DNA from: Treponema sp.
GTDB taxonomy: Bacteria; Spirochaetota; Spirochaetia; Treponematales; Treponemataceae
DNA: 11,328 nucleotides
Reading direction: 5' to 3'
NCBI GenBank assembly: GCA_016282455.1
Contig: JAEEKM010000108.1
Coordinates: forward strand, 1 to 11,328
Part shown: positions 1 to 6,545 of the stretch, one piece after another
How the letters are laid out: every line of letters starts with the position of its first letter
How positions within the stretch are numbered: the stretch's first letter is position 1
The notes under the pieces: model-generated
The model's database searches: none
Told to the model about the DNA's origin: nothing
What the model saw: only the letters and a program-made list of their open reading frames with translations
Position numbers and translations under genes: made by a program

Positions 1-600
1 AGTGATGGTAATATTCCCAATAGGAAGACCTGCACTCTGCAGCATGGCACGTACCAGTCCTGCAAGCTGGGCATCTGCGTCACGGCAAAGCTGCTTTTCG
101 TTTTCCCGGGCAGTTTCCTTCATTATCATTTCGATGGTGTCAAAAATTTCCTGGGTTGTAATGCGCTCGGAAAAGAACTGCCAGCTGTCGAGGTTGTCGT
201 CAAACACTTCCTGTGAAAGAAGTGCATTTTCCAAAACTTCTGTATGGGGAAGAAGGACTTCTGCAATTTTTCCGTCTTCTGAAAAAGAGAGCATTATTTT
301 TGATACGTCGGGAATGCCAATGCGGAGCGTAGCCCTGAATTTTACAAGACTATAATATGTAGATTTATTTGTATTCTTCCTGACTTTTTTGGTTGAAGCA
401 ATGTCAGAATAATTGTACTTGAGCACGGTGAGTTCTGCCACTTTCTGAATCTGACTGTAAAGGGCCTGCTGTTTTTTTTCTGTCACCACAGTAGTAACAT
501 GCTTCCATAAAAACCATCCGCCCAAAAGCAAAACCAGGCCTGCCACTATGGGGAGAGTAATCTTAAGCCACAAAAGAGAATGTTTTCTTTCTTTGTCCAT
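1..600 (-). CDS. DUF4230 family membrane protein (partial, C-terminus off the left edge)
   Basis: The reading frame is open from an ATG at 600 down to base 1, giving the first 200 residues. A short basic N-terminus (MDKERKH) is followed by one membrane helix at about residues 11-32. Residues 40-200 then resemble DUF4230: a 'KVAELTVLKYNYSDI' segment (53-67), 'LRIGIPDVSKI' (92-102), 'VLLPHTEVL' (115-123), and a helix ending near 'AQLAGLVRAMLQSAGLPI' (177-194). The family is anchored in the membrane with its main domain probably outside the cytoplasm; its function is unknown. The gene diverges from hflK, with 112 bases between the two starts. No convincing Shine-Dalgarno precedes the ATG, and a strong promoter ends 6 bases before it, so the mRNA is probably leaderless. 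Family call from motif recognition, fairly sure; any role linked to hflKC is only inferred from position. Confidence 0.82.
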   Translation of the reverse strand, partial: MDKERKHSLLWLKITLPIVAGLVLLLGGWFLWKHVTTVVTEKKQQALYSQIQKVAELTVLKYNYSDIASTKKVRKNTNKSTYYSLVKFRATLRIGIPDVSKIMLSFSEDGKIAEVLLPHTEVLENALLSQEVFDDNLDSWQFFSERITTQEIFDTIEMIMKETARENEKQLCRDADAQLAGLVRAMLQSAGLPIGNITIT

Positions 601-606
601 GTTTCC

Positions 607-635
607 ATTATACTACATTGGTGAATAAATGACAA
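607..635 (-). promoter_or_regulatory. Sigma70-type promoter of the DUF4230 gene, leaderless
   Basis: Read on the minus strand, TTGTCA (630-635) is followed by a 17-base spacer and a perfect TATAAT (607-612). Only 6 bases separate the -10 box from the ATG at 600, so transcription should start at or next to the A of the start codon. Confidence 0.72.
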
Positions 636-649
636 AGATTATTTTTCTC

Positions 650-678
650 TTGTTTTTCCACCAAATATTCCTTATATT
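650..678 (+). promoter_or_regulatory. Possible promoter of the hflK-hflC operon
   Basis: TTGTTT (650-655), 17 bases, then TATATT (673-678). Transcription would start near 685 and give a leader of about 28 bases containing the hflK Shine-Dalgarno. The -35 box matches the consensus at only three positions. A second TATATT at 693-698 is an alternative -10 but lies too close to the ribosome binding site. Confidence 0.35.
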
Positions 679-701
679 TTTAAACAAAGATTTATATTGG
701 C

Positions 702-707
702 GAGGTG
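702..707 (+). promoter_or_regulatory. Shine-Dalgarno that fixes the hflK start
   Basis: GAGGTG lies 5 bases before the ATG at 713. It favours this start over the in-frame ATG at 629, which would add 28 residues, overlaps the divergent promoter and has no ribosome binding site. Confidence 0.7.
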
Positions 708-712
708 CGCTT

Positions 713-1690
713 ATGGCAGAAAAACAGAAAGGCGACTGGAAAAGATTCCTTAAACCTTCATTTTTAATTCCCCTGATTCTGATAATTGTGGTTGCAGGTG
801 CATTTGCATCAAGCATCTTTGTAGTAGACCAGGCAGAACAGGCGGTAATAACCAGATTCGGCAGATATTACAAAACTCTGGGCCCCGGACTCCACACAAA
901 GATTCCCTTTGAAATTGACAAAAAATTTATAGTACCCGGAAACAAAGTGGTACAGACAGAACAGTTCGGTTTTAAAACAACCAGAAGCGGCATTTTAAAC
1001 CAGTACCAGAACAACATTACAAAAGAAAGTACCATGCTCACCGGCGACCTGAACATTGTGGACGTAGAATGGATTATCCAGTACCGCATTGTTGACCCCA
1101 GGGCATGGCTCTTTACAGTGCAGGAAAAAGAACAGACAATCCGTGACATAAGCCGTTCAGTGATTAACACTCTGGTAGGCGACAGGGCGATTCTTGCAGT
1201 AATGAGCAGTGAACGAAGCAACATAGAGAATCTTGCCGTTGACATGATGAATGAACAGTTTACCCAGCTTGGAATGGGCATAAATGTTTTTGCAGTAAAG
1301 CTCCAGAACATAGTACCTCCCGCAGGAGTACAGGATGCCTTCGAAGACGTGAACAAGGCCATTCAGGACATGAACCGCTTCATCAACGAAGGAAAGGAAA
1401 GTTACAACGCAGAAATTCCCCGTGCCCAGGGTGAAGCAGACAGGCAGATTCAGGTTGCAGACGGTTATGCCGCAGAACGCGTGAACATGGCAAAGGGTGA
1501 CGTTGCCCGCTTTAATGCCGTTTACGAAGAATACCGCAAGGCTCCTGCCATTACACGGGAAAGACTTTATCTTGAAGCAATGGAACAGGTCTTTGCTTCC
1601 AGCACGGAAGACGGAAAGAAACCCGCACTTATTGACAGTGAACTTGACAACATGCTCCCCATTAAAAATCTCAGCAATGGAAAGAACTAG
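713..1690 (+). CDS. hflK: HflK, SPFH/band 7 membrane protein (FtsH modulator)
   Basis: 325 residues. HflK and HflC form a large complex in the bacterial membrane that encloses the FtsH AAA protease and restrains its activity on membrane proteins. Visible here: a basic N-terminus, one membrane helix at about 17-36, then the SPFH domain with 'VDQAEQAVITRFGRY' (38-52), 'GPGLHTKIPF' (57-66) and 'VVDVEW'-type strands, followed by the long helical segment typical of HflK, including 'PPAGVQDAFEDVNKA' (202-216) and 'IPRAQGEADRQI' (235-246). E. coli HflK is about 419 residues with a Gly/Pro-rich cytoplasmic N-terminus; that part is absent here, leaving only about 16 residues before the helix. The start at 713 is chosen from GAGGTG at 702-707. 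hflC follows after 9 bases. Identity is secure from the paired HflC and the sequence motifs. Confidence 0.93.
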   Translation: MAEKQKGDWKRFLKPSFLIPLILIIVVAGAFASSIFVVDQAEQAVITRFGRYYKTLGPGLHTKIPFEIDKKFIVPGNKVVQTEQFGFKTTRSGILNQYQNNITKESTMLTGDLNIVDVEWIIQYRIVDPRAWLFTVQEKEQTIRDISRSVINTLVGDRAILAVMSSERSNIENLAVDMMNEQFTQLGMGINVFAVKLQNIVPPAGVQDAFEDVNKAIQDMNRFINEGKESYNAEIPRAQGEADRQIQVADGYAAERVNMAKGDVARFNAVYEEYRKAPAITRERLYLEAMEQVFASSTEDGKKPALIDSELDNMLPIKNLSNGKN

Positions 1691-1699
1691 GAGGCAGAT

Positions 1700-2698
1700 A
1701 TGAAAAAGACAACAAAAGCATACGTAACATTAGGTGCACTTGTTCTTGCACTCATTCTCTTTCTTGCAGCAGGACCTTTCTACATTGTTAACGAAGGAAA
1801 CCAGGCAGTAGTTATCCGCTTTGGTCAGATTGTTGCAACCCGCACAACCGCCGGTCTTTATATGCGCATTCCTTTTATTGATACCATAACCACTTACCCC
1901 GCCCGCATACTAAGTCTTGACGGAGACAATGCCCGCATTCCAACAAAGGAAAATCAGTTTATCATCGTAGACACAACAAGCCGCTGGAAAATAAGCGACC
2001 CTGCTCTTTTTTACCAGTCATTTAAAACCCTTGATGCCGCCTACAACAAACTGAGTGACGTGATTGATTCTTCCACAAGAACAATCATCACAAGAAACAG
2101 ACTGAGCGAAATCGTACGTTCCAGCAACATCATCAACGACCAGAGTGCAACAGAAAACTCACAGCTTGCAGGCATGGAAGAAGGTGACAGTGCTGAAATA
2201 GAAGCCCTGGTGAACATGAACTCCAACAATGAAGTAGTTCTTAAAGGAAGAAGCCAGCTCTGTTCAGAAATGGCAGACGAAGCCAGAAAGATGGTAGGTG
2301 AATACGGCATTGAACTCATTGACATTGTGCCCCGTCAGATTAAATACTCAGATGAACTTACACAAAGCGTTTACAGCAGAATGATAAAGGACAGAAATCA
2401 GGTAGCCCAGGCCTATCGTTCTCTTGGCGAAGGAAAAAAAGCAGAATGGCTGGGTAAACTTGAAAATGAAAAGAGAACCATTCAGTCAGAAGCCTACAGA
2501 AAAAGCGAAGAAACAAAGGGTCGTGCAGATGCAGAAGCCGCAGCAATTTACAATCAGGCATACAGCCGCGACCCCCAGTTCTACGAATTCTGGAAGAGCC
2601 TTGAAAGTTACAAAAACACAATGGGCGGTTTTGACACAACCTATTCCACCAGCATGGATTACTTTAAGTATCTTTACAGCCCCAATGGAAAACGGTAG
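1700..2698 (+). CDS. hflC: HflC, SPFH/band 7 membrane protein (FtsH modulator)
   Basis: 332 residues, close to the 334 of E. coli HflC. It is the partner of HflK in the ring-like complex around FtsH. One membrane helix at about 9-28 leads into the SPFH domain: 'VNEGNQAVVIRFGQI' (30-44), 'AGLYMRIPFID' (51-61), 'ARILSLDGD' (68-76) and 'DTTSRWKISDP' (91-101). The C-terminal part has the helical 'VYSRMIKDRNQVAQAYRSLGEGKKAE' region, 'GRADAEAAAIYNQAYSRDPQFYEFWKSL' (274-301) and a closing 'STSMDYFKYL' that match HflC and separate it from HflK. A perfect AGGAGG (1689-1694) overlaps the hflK stop and lies 5 bases before the ATG, so the two are one transcript and probably made in balanced amounts. Residues about 145-180 (Asn/Glu/Ser-rich) look family-variable. 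Confidence 0.94.
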   Translation: MKKTTKAYVTLGALVLALILFLAAGPFYIVNEGNQAVVIRFGQIVATRTTAGLYMRIPFIDTITTYPARILSLDGDNARIPTKENQFIIVDTTSRWKISDPALFYQSFKTLDAAYNKLSDVIDSSTRTIITRNRLSEIVRSSNIINDQSATENSQLAGMEEGDSAEIEALVNMNSNNEVVLKGRSQLCSEMADEARKMVGEYGIELIDIVPRQIKYSDELTQSVYSRMIKDRNQVAQAYRSLGEGKKAEWLGKLENEKRTIQSEAYRKSEETKGRADAEAAAIYNQAYSRDPQFYEFWKSLESYKNTMGGFDTTYSTSMDYFKYLYSPNGKR

Positions 2699-2706
2699 GT
2701 AAAAGC

Positions 2707-4383
2707 ATGCAGGAACTTCTCTTCTTTCGTGACGGAAAAATCTGTCTTAACACAACACAAAACCCAAACTCTTTTTCAAAATCCCGCTATGCACAGCGTC
2801 TTTCTGAAGCAGGAACAAAAGCGGTTTACCAGAACGGCAGCTGGAATTTTTCTCCCTGGCACTTTACTCAGTCACTGCAGTTGCCGGAAGTGTGCGGAGA
2901 TGCAGTATGTCTTACGGGAGAAGGAAGAAACGGGAAGAGCCTGCATGAAATTCTTTTTTCTGATGATAAAAATCTCATCATGGAAGAAAACGCCATTGCA
3001 AAAAAACACTATGCGGTTGCAAGAACCTGCAGTCTTCTGGAAGAAGCAGTTGCAAAGGGTGAAAAAATAATCATAAACGGAACAGGCGGCATTTTTGTAA
3101 GCGACGACTTCTGTGAATTTATTTTTCTTCCAAGAACAATTTATGAAAACTCCGTGGACTGTCTCTCCGGTGAAGAAAGCTGTGAACTTGACGGAGTGAG
3201 CATAAATCCATTCCTCTTTGGCATTCCTGCCTTAAGGTTCTTTGAAGCAGACCTCATTTACACAAGCCTTACCGGTGAACATGCCTACGGAAACAAACAT
3301 CCTTCAGACCACAGGGACGATTTACTGGACACAAACTTTATTCCGCTTAAAAACAAAGTATGGGCACTGGATGAAAAACTTTCTTTCTGGTGTGATAGCT
3401 CTCTTTCACAAAGTCTTGCAAAACCTGCAGAACTTCCGCCACTGCCATTTTCTTCACTTTACCGCGAACTGGGACTTACAGAAGACGGTACACTTACTGC
3501 AGGAAACGGACTTCTTCCTGTAATCAGAAAATCTTCTGTTTCACAGGAAACTTTTTCTGCAAAAGTTAAGGCAGAAAACGACAGGCGGAAAAAACAACTC
3601 AGCACAAAAAGGTGGTTTAGAAAATACCAGACTACATTTCTTGCAGGTGCAGCGGCTTTTGTTCTTGTGTGTTCAATCGTTCTCATGTACACAAACAGCC
3701 AGATGCGCAAACGCACTTCAAAAAGCCTCACTTCCACAGAAACCATTGAGATGTTCTACAGTTCACTCAACCTGCTTGACGTAGACAGCGTGCAGAACAG
3801 TTCTAAGGGAAGAGAAGCACGTGGCATTGCAAATGTAGTCAGCAATGCTTATGTTTCTACAAAGGCACGTTCTCTTGTTACCATGAACGACATTACCGTT
3901 ACTCCGGCTTCATGGCTTTCGGAAAACAACGGCGGTCTTTTTAACATGTTCGGTCTTACCCAGTTTACGGTTGACGGAATTAAGAGAAATATTTTCAGGC
4001 AGGGTCCTGTAAGAAACACTCATCCCAAAAAACTGACTGAGCAGGACGGAGAAACTCTTACAGACGGAATGACAGAAAAACATCAGGCGGATTATTACCT
4101 GGTCTACACAGACGGTGAAGGAAAAATAAAAATCATTTCCCATCAGGATGTAGTTACAGTTACCTACATAAAGAACAAATGGCTTGTTACCGGTCTCGTT
4201 CAATGGGAAGGTGAATCAGAAGCATCCTTTAAAGACTTTGTCGCTGACTACAAAGCTGCAATGGAAGAAACAGAAGGAAATGTTACCCACGCCGCAGAAA
4301 TTCTCCGAAGTAAGTACCGCTGGCTCAGCACAAACTCGGAGATTTTTGACAGCATAAGTTTTGAAGCTAACGCATCATCTTAG
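2707..4383 (+). CDS. Unknown single-pass membrane protein in the hflKC operon
   Basis: 558 residues; I do not recognise the family. There is no signal peptide. Residues 1-300 are soluble, a basic stretch 'KRWFRKYQ' (301-308) precedes one membrane helix at about 309-327, and residues 330-558 should lie outside the cytoplasm by the positive-inside rule, though 'RKR' also follows the helix. In the cytoplasmic part, 'LLEEAVAKGEKIIINGTGGIFVSDD' (110-134, key residues G127-G128, D133-D134) and 'RFFEADLIYTSLTGEHAYG' (177-195) loosely recall a protein-kinase C-lobe (helix E, metal loop, 'Y-LTG--PF'), but no HRD or DFG residues are present; a degenerate kinase-like fold is only a guess. The extracytoplasmic part, ending in 'DVVTVTYIKNKWLVTGLVQW' (481-500), could be a small alpha/beta domain. 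The gene starts 8 bases after hflC, with GGTAGG (2694-2699) as a likely ribosome site, so it is probably made with HflKC. Its end overlaps the convergent repressor gene by 17 bases. Confidence 0.85.
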   Translation: MQELLFFRDGKICLNTTQNPNSFSKSRYAQRLSEAGTKAVYQNGSWNFSPWHFTQSLQLPEVCGDAVCLTGEGRNGKSLHEILFSDDKNLIMEENAIAKKHYAVARTCSLLEEAVAKGEKIIINGTGGIFVSDDFCEFIFLPRTIYENSVDCLSGEESCELDGVSINPFLFGIPALRFFEADLIYTSLTGEHAYGNKHPSDHRDDLLDTNFIPLKNKVWALDEKLSFWCDSSLSQSLAKPAELPPLPFSSLYRELGLTEDGTLTAGNGLLPVIRKSSVSQETFSAKVKAENDRRKKQLSTKRWFRKYQTTFLAGAAAFVLVCSIVLMYTNSQMRKRTSKSLTSTETIEMFYSSLNLLDVDSVQNSSKGREARGIANVVSNAYVSTKARSLVTMNDITVTPASWLSENNGGLFNMFGLTQFTVDGIKRNIFRQGPVRNTHPKKLTEQDGETLTDGMTEKHQADYYLVYTDGEGKIKIISHQDVVTVTYIKNKWLVTGLVQWEGESEASFKDFVADYKAAMEETEGNVTHAAEILRSKYRWLSTNSEIFDSISFEANASS

Positions 4384-4684
4384 TAAAGTTGTAAATAAAA
4401 TCGTTAAGAACATCAGTATTCCCTTCCTTAACGTCTTTTGAAAGACATTTGCTTAAGTGAAGGGAAACTAGTTCTTTGTTAAAAGCATGAAGGGCGGCAT
4501 TTACTGCTGCAACCTGAATCATCAGGTCAGGACTTGAAGCGCCTTTTTCCATCATTCGCTGAAGCCCCTTTACCTGCCCCCCGATACGGCTCAAGCGGTT
4601 CTGAAGTTTTCTAAAGTCAGCAGGATTTTCTTCCTTAAGTGCCGTAAGACAGCCAAGACATTTCTTTTCCTTTATATTCTGCAT
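4367..4684 (-). CDS. CsoR/RcnR-family transcriptional repressor
   Basis: 105 residues, the normal size for this all-helical family (DUF156), whose tetramers bind GC-tract operators and let go when they bind Cu(I), Ni/Co, formaldehyde or persulfide. The core is clear: 'RLSRIGGQVKGLQRMM' (30-45), 'MIQVAAVNAALHAFNKEL' (55-72) and 'LHLSKCL' (75-81). The ligand pattern Cys-x24-His-x3-Cys of copper CsoR is altered: His76 and Cys80 are present with exact spacing, but the first Cys is Ser51 (codon AGT at 4532-4534 on the minus strand). An N-terminal CLGC (Cys9, Cys12) adds two cysteines. The effector therefore cannot be assigned. CAGGAG (4691-4696) lies 6 bases before the ATG. A likely operator is in its own promoter, so autorepression is expected. 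No metal-transport gene lies beside it. Its tail overlaps the 558-residue gene by 17 bases. Confidence 0.9.
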   Translation of the reverse strand: MQNIKEKKCLGCLTALKEENPADFRKLQNRLSRIGGQVKGLQRMMEKGASSPDLMIQVAAVNAALHAFNKELVSLHLSKCLSKDVKEGNTDVLNDFIYNFTKMMR

Positions 4685-4701
4685 AAACTGCTCCTGTAAA
4701 A

Positions 4702-4730
4702 ATCTTATACCCCCTTACGGTACCTGTCAA
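4702..4730 (-). promoter_or_regulatory. Promoter of the CsoR-family gene
   Basis: On the minus strand a perfect TTGACA (4725-4730) is followed by 17 bases and TAAGAT (4702-4707). An overlapping TATAAG (4704-4709) is closer to the -10 consensus but would leave a 15-base spacer. Either predicts a very short leader (about 11-13 bases) that carries the CAGGAG ribosome site. Confidence 0.7.
4708..4722 (-). promoter_or_regulatory. Probable CsoR-type operator (TACC-N7-GGTA)
   Basis: On the minus strand the site reads TACCGTAAGGGGGTA: TACC and GGTA arms around 7 bases with a G-run. This matches the general form of CsoR/RcnR sites, for example the RcnR type with TACT and AGTA arms around a G6 tract. 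It falls inside the 17-base spacer (4708-4724) of the gene's own promoter, where a bound tetramer would block RNA polymerase. Confidence 0.68.
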
Positions 4731-4836
4731 ATGTCATTCCCTAAATGGTTATTTATGATGAAGATTATTACTACTATTCCTTTAAGAAATGATTTGAAAA
4801 AAAATTGTTAATGTAAAAGGGAAACTGGCACGCAAC

Positions 4837-4863
4837 GGAGTGGCAGCTGACATGGGAGTGGCA
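4837..4863. repeat. Direct repeat GGAGTGGCA, two copies
   Basis: GGAGTGGCA occurs at 4837-4845 and again at 4855-4863, 18 bases apart start to start. The second copy ends 21 bases before the -35 box of the methyltransferase promoter. The place is suitable for an activator site, but two 9-mers may be chance. Confidence 0.4.
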
Positions 4864-4884
4864 TTTCATATTTCTCAAATCACG

Positions 4885-4913
4885 ATGACAAATACTTTCT
4901 CTTTCGCTATAAT
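4885..4913 (+). promoter_or_regulatory. Sigma70-type promoter of the RNA methyltransferase gene, leaderless
   Basis: ATGACA (4885-4890), a 17-base spacer and a perfect TATAAT (4908-4913). The ATG at 4920 is only 6 bases further on, which puts the predicted transcription start on the start codon. No Shine-Dalgarno is visible. Confidence 0.72.
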
Positions 4914-4919
4914 AAATGT

Positions 4920-5693
4920 ATGAAAAACACAGAACGAAATGAACTGGCAGTCTGTGGCTTTGCTGCAGTAAAGACGCTTGAAAAAGTAAATCCTCAAAAA
5001 ATCCAGCGCCTGTATTTTACAGAAGAACTTGCCCCAAAATTCGGTGGTCTTTGCAAAAAACTTGCATCCGAAAAAAAGCCCTACAATCAGGTAAGTGATT
5101 CCCGTGAACTTGAAAGACTCTGCGGTTCCGTTCATCATCAGGGAGTTGTGGCAATGATTGCCATGCCTGAAATTCTCCCCCTTACAAAAACAATCACTTC
5201 TTCCTGGGCAGATAAAAACGAACACGCCATTCTTCTTGACAGGGTTGGTAACGCAAATAATCTTGGTGCAATTGTAAGAAGTGCCGCTTTCTTTGGAATA
5301 AAAAATATCGTCATTCCCCTGGACGAAGCCCAGTCTTCGGTAACCACATCTTCCTACAGAGTTGCAGAAGGCGGTATGGAATTTGTAAACGTGTATTCAA
5401 TCAAATCCATTCCCTATCTTTTAAGCGATATGAAGGGAAGAATGCTCCGCATTGGAACTGCCATGGACGGAAAGCACAGCACACAGGAACTGTCTAAAAT
5501 AACTGAAGGAAAGGCTTCCATCATTGTTCTTGGAAACGAAGAGCATGGAATAAGTGATGACGTACGCAAAAACTGCGACTTCTTAGTTTCCATTCCATAC
5601 AGGGGTCCTGGAAAAGACGGTAATGGTCCTGTAATAGACAGCCTTAATGTTGCACAGGCCGCCTCCATTGTCTGCTATGAACTTTCAAACTAA
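4920..5693 (+). CDS. TrmH/SpoU-family RNA 2'-O-ribose methyltransferase
   Basis: 257 residues. SPOUT-class enzymes of this family move a methyl group from S-adenosylmethionine to a ribose 2'-hydroxyl in rRNA or tRNA. The N-terminal part (about 8-80) looks like the SpoU substrate-binding domain: it opens with 'VCGFAAVKTLE' (11-21) and ends with 'VHHQGVVAMI' (71-80). The catalytic knot domain has all three motifs: 'LDRVGNANNLGAIVRSA' (106-122, Asn113 and Arg120), 'VLGNEEHGIS' (203-212, Glu207) and 'DSLNVAQAASI' (240-250). Motif 3 is preceded by a Gly/Pro-rich insert, 'YRGPGKDGNGP' (227-237), longer than in typical RlmB or TrmH. The target RNA cannot be told from the sequence; the layout is RlmB-like. 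It is first in its operon, with a leaderless-type promoter, and is followed 10 bases later by the PAP2 gene. Confidence 0.9.
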   Translation: MKNTERNELAVCGFAAVKTLEKVNPQKIQRLYFTEELAPKFGGLCKKLASEKKPYNQVSDSRELERLCGSVHHQGVVAMIAMPEILPLTKTITSSWADKNEHAILLDRVGNANNLGAIVRSAAFFGIKNIVIPLDEAQSSVTTSSYRVAEGGMEFVNVYSIKSIPYLLSDMKGRMLRIGTAMDGKHSTQELSKITEGKASIIVLGNEEHGISDDVRKNCDFLVSIPYRGPGKDGNGPVIDSLNVAQAASIVCYELSN

Positions 5694-5703
5694 GGTAAGT
5701 TAT

Positions 5704-6543
5704 ATGAAAAAACTTTTTCTTTTTGTAACCCTTCTTTTATTTTCCGCAAATTCTTTTGCAGAGGTTTCTTCCGCAAGGGAAAAATGCATTACAGAAACTT
5801 CTTCTTCGCCCTACACCCTTTCCCTGCCGGTAGACATAAGCGTTGGTGTCCTTTCGCTGGGAGCTTTTACTGCAGGTTCCCTCATGCAAAAACTGGTTCC
5901 CCTTCCTGCCGTAAGTGAACTTGATTTGAACCCTTCAAACATAAATGCACTGGATGCATATTTTATTCAGCCCTATTCAAAGCCTCTTGATTTTACGGGA
6001 GACCTTCTTCTTTACACAAACTTTTCGCTGCCGGTTATTCTTTTTGGAAGCCAGTGGCTTTTACAGAATCTTCCTTCAAAAGAAGTGCTGACAGTGGCCC
6101 TCATGTATGCAGAAAGTTTTTCGCTTTCATGGGGCATAAAAAACATTATGAAAGTTTCCATGCACAGGGTAAGGCCATACATGTACACTTCCACCTGGGA
6201 CGAGAAAGCAGTTACTAAAGGCTATGACTATGAGTATTCCTGGCCAAGCGGACATTCCACCGGAGTTTTCATGGCAGCAACTTTTGCTTCTACAGTATTC
6301 TGCCAGTACTACCCCGACTCGGTCTGGAGAATACCAGTGATTGCGGCAAGCTACACAATTGCGGCAGGAACAGCGGCACTTCGCATGGCAAGCGGTAATC
6401 ATTTTTTTACGGATGTTCTAACGGGGGCTTTACTGGGTTCTGCCTGCGGATTCCTTGTTCCCTTTGTTCACCAGGTATTGCCTAAAAAAAATACAAGTCT
6501 TTCGGTTGTGCCGGGAGCAGTAAACGTTCACATTGCACTATAG
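5704..6543 (+). CDS. Exported PAP2-superfamily phosphatase
   Basis: 279 residues. PAP2 enzymes remove phosphate from lipid phosphates (phosphatidic acid, undecaprenyl or PGP) or from soluble substrates through a phospho-histidine. A signal peptide is clear: MKK, a hydrophobic core and a probable cut after 'NSFA' (residue 19). The catalytic triad of motifs is complete: K150-x6-R157-P158, P181-S-G-H184, and R227-x5-H233-x3-D237, with Leu in place of the usual Ser before the third-motif Arg. Hydrophobic stretches at about 43-60, 98-120, 127-145, 188-204, 210-226 and 238-256 suggest a membrane-embedded lipid phosphatase. The ATG at 5704 is chosen because it begins the signal peptide and has AAGG (5692-5695) upstream; an in-frame ATG at 5647 inside the previous gene would bury the signal peptide. 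It ends 2 bases before the convergent 65-residue gene. The substrate is unknown. Confidence 0.88.
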   Translation: MKKLFLFVTLLLFSANSFAEVSSAREKCITETSSSPYTLSLPVDISVGVLSLGAFTAGSLMQKLVPLPAVSELDLNPSNINALDAYFIQPYSKPLDFTGDLLLYTNFSLPVILFGSQWLLQNLPSKEVLTVALMYAESFSLSWGIKNIMKVSMHRVRPYMYTSTWDEKAVTKGYDYEYSWPSGHSTGVFMAATFASTVFCQYYPDSVWRIPVIAASYTIAAGTAALRMASGNHFFTDVLTGALLGSACGFLVPFVHQVLPKKNTSLSVVPGAVNVHIAL

Positions 6544-6545
6544 GG

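Larger units (their letters stand above)
4685..4919. other. Divergent intergenic region (235 bases)
   Basis: It holds the repressor's promoter and operator on its left side and the methyltransferase promoter on its right side. Between them, about 4735-4830 is AT-rich and shows nothing I can assign. A 9-base direct repeat lies at 4837-4863. I see no credible small gene or RNA. Confidence 0.6.

Noticed and set aside
629..712. Longer hflK start at an ATG at 629.
   Set aside because: It has no ribosome site, adds 28 hydrophobic residues foreign to the family, and overlaps the divergent promoter; GAGGTG supports 713.
4755..4817. Small frame beginning MMKIITTIPL (20 residues) between the repressor and the methyltransferase gene.
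   Set aside because: No Shine-Dalgarno, no promoter and low-complexity end; most likely chance in AT-rich DNA.
4825..4845. CTGGCACG resembling the -24 element of a sigma54 promoter.
   Set aside because: No GC dinucleotide at the required -12 spacing, and a good sigma70-type promoter lies downstream.
5647..5703. Longer start of the PAP2 gene inside the methyltransferase gene.
   Set aside because: It would place 19 residues before a clear signal peptide.
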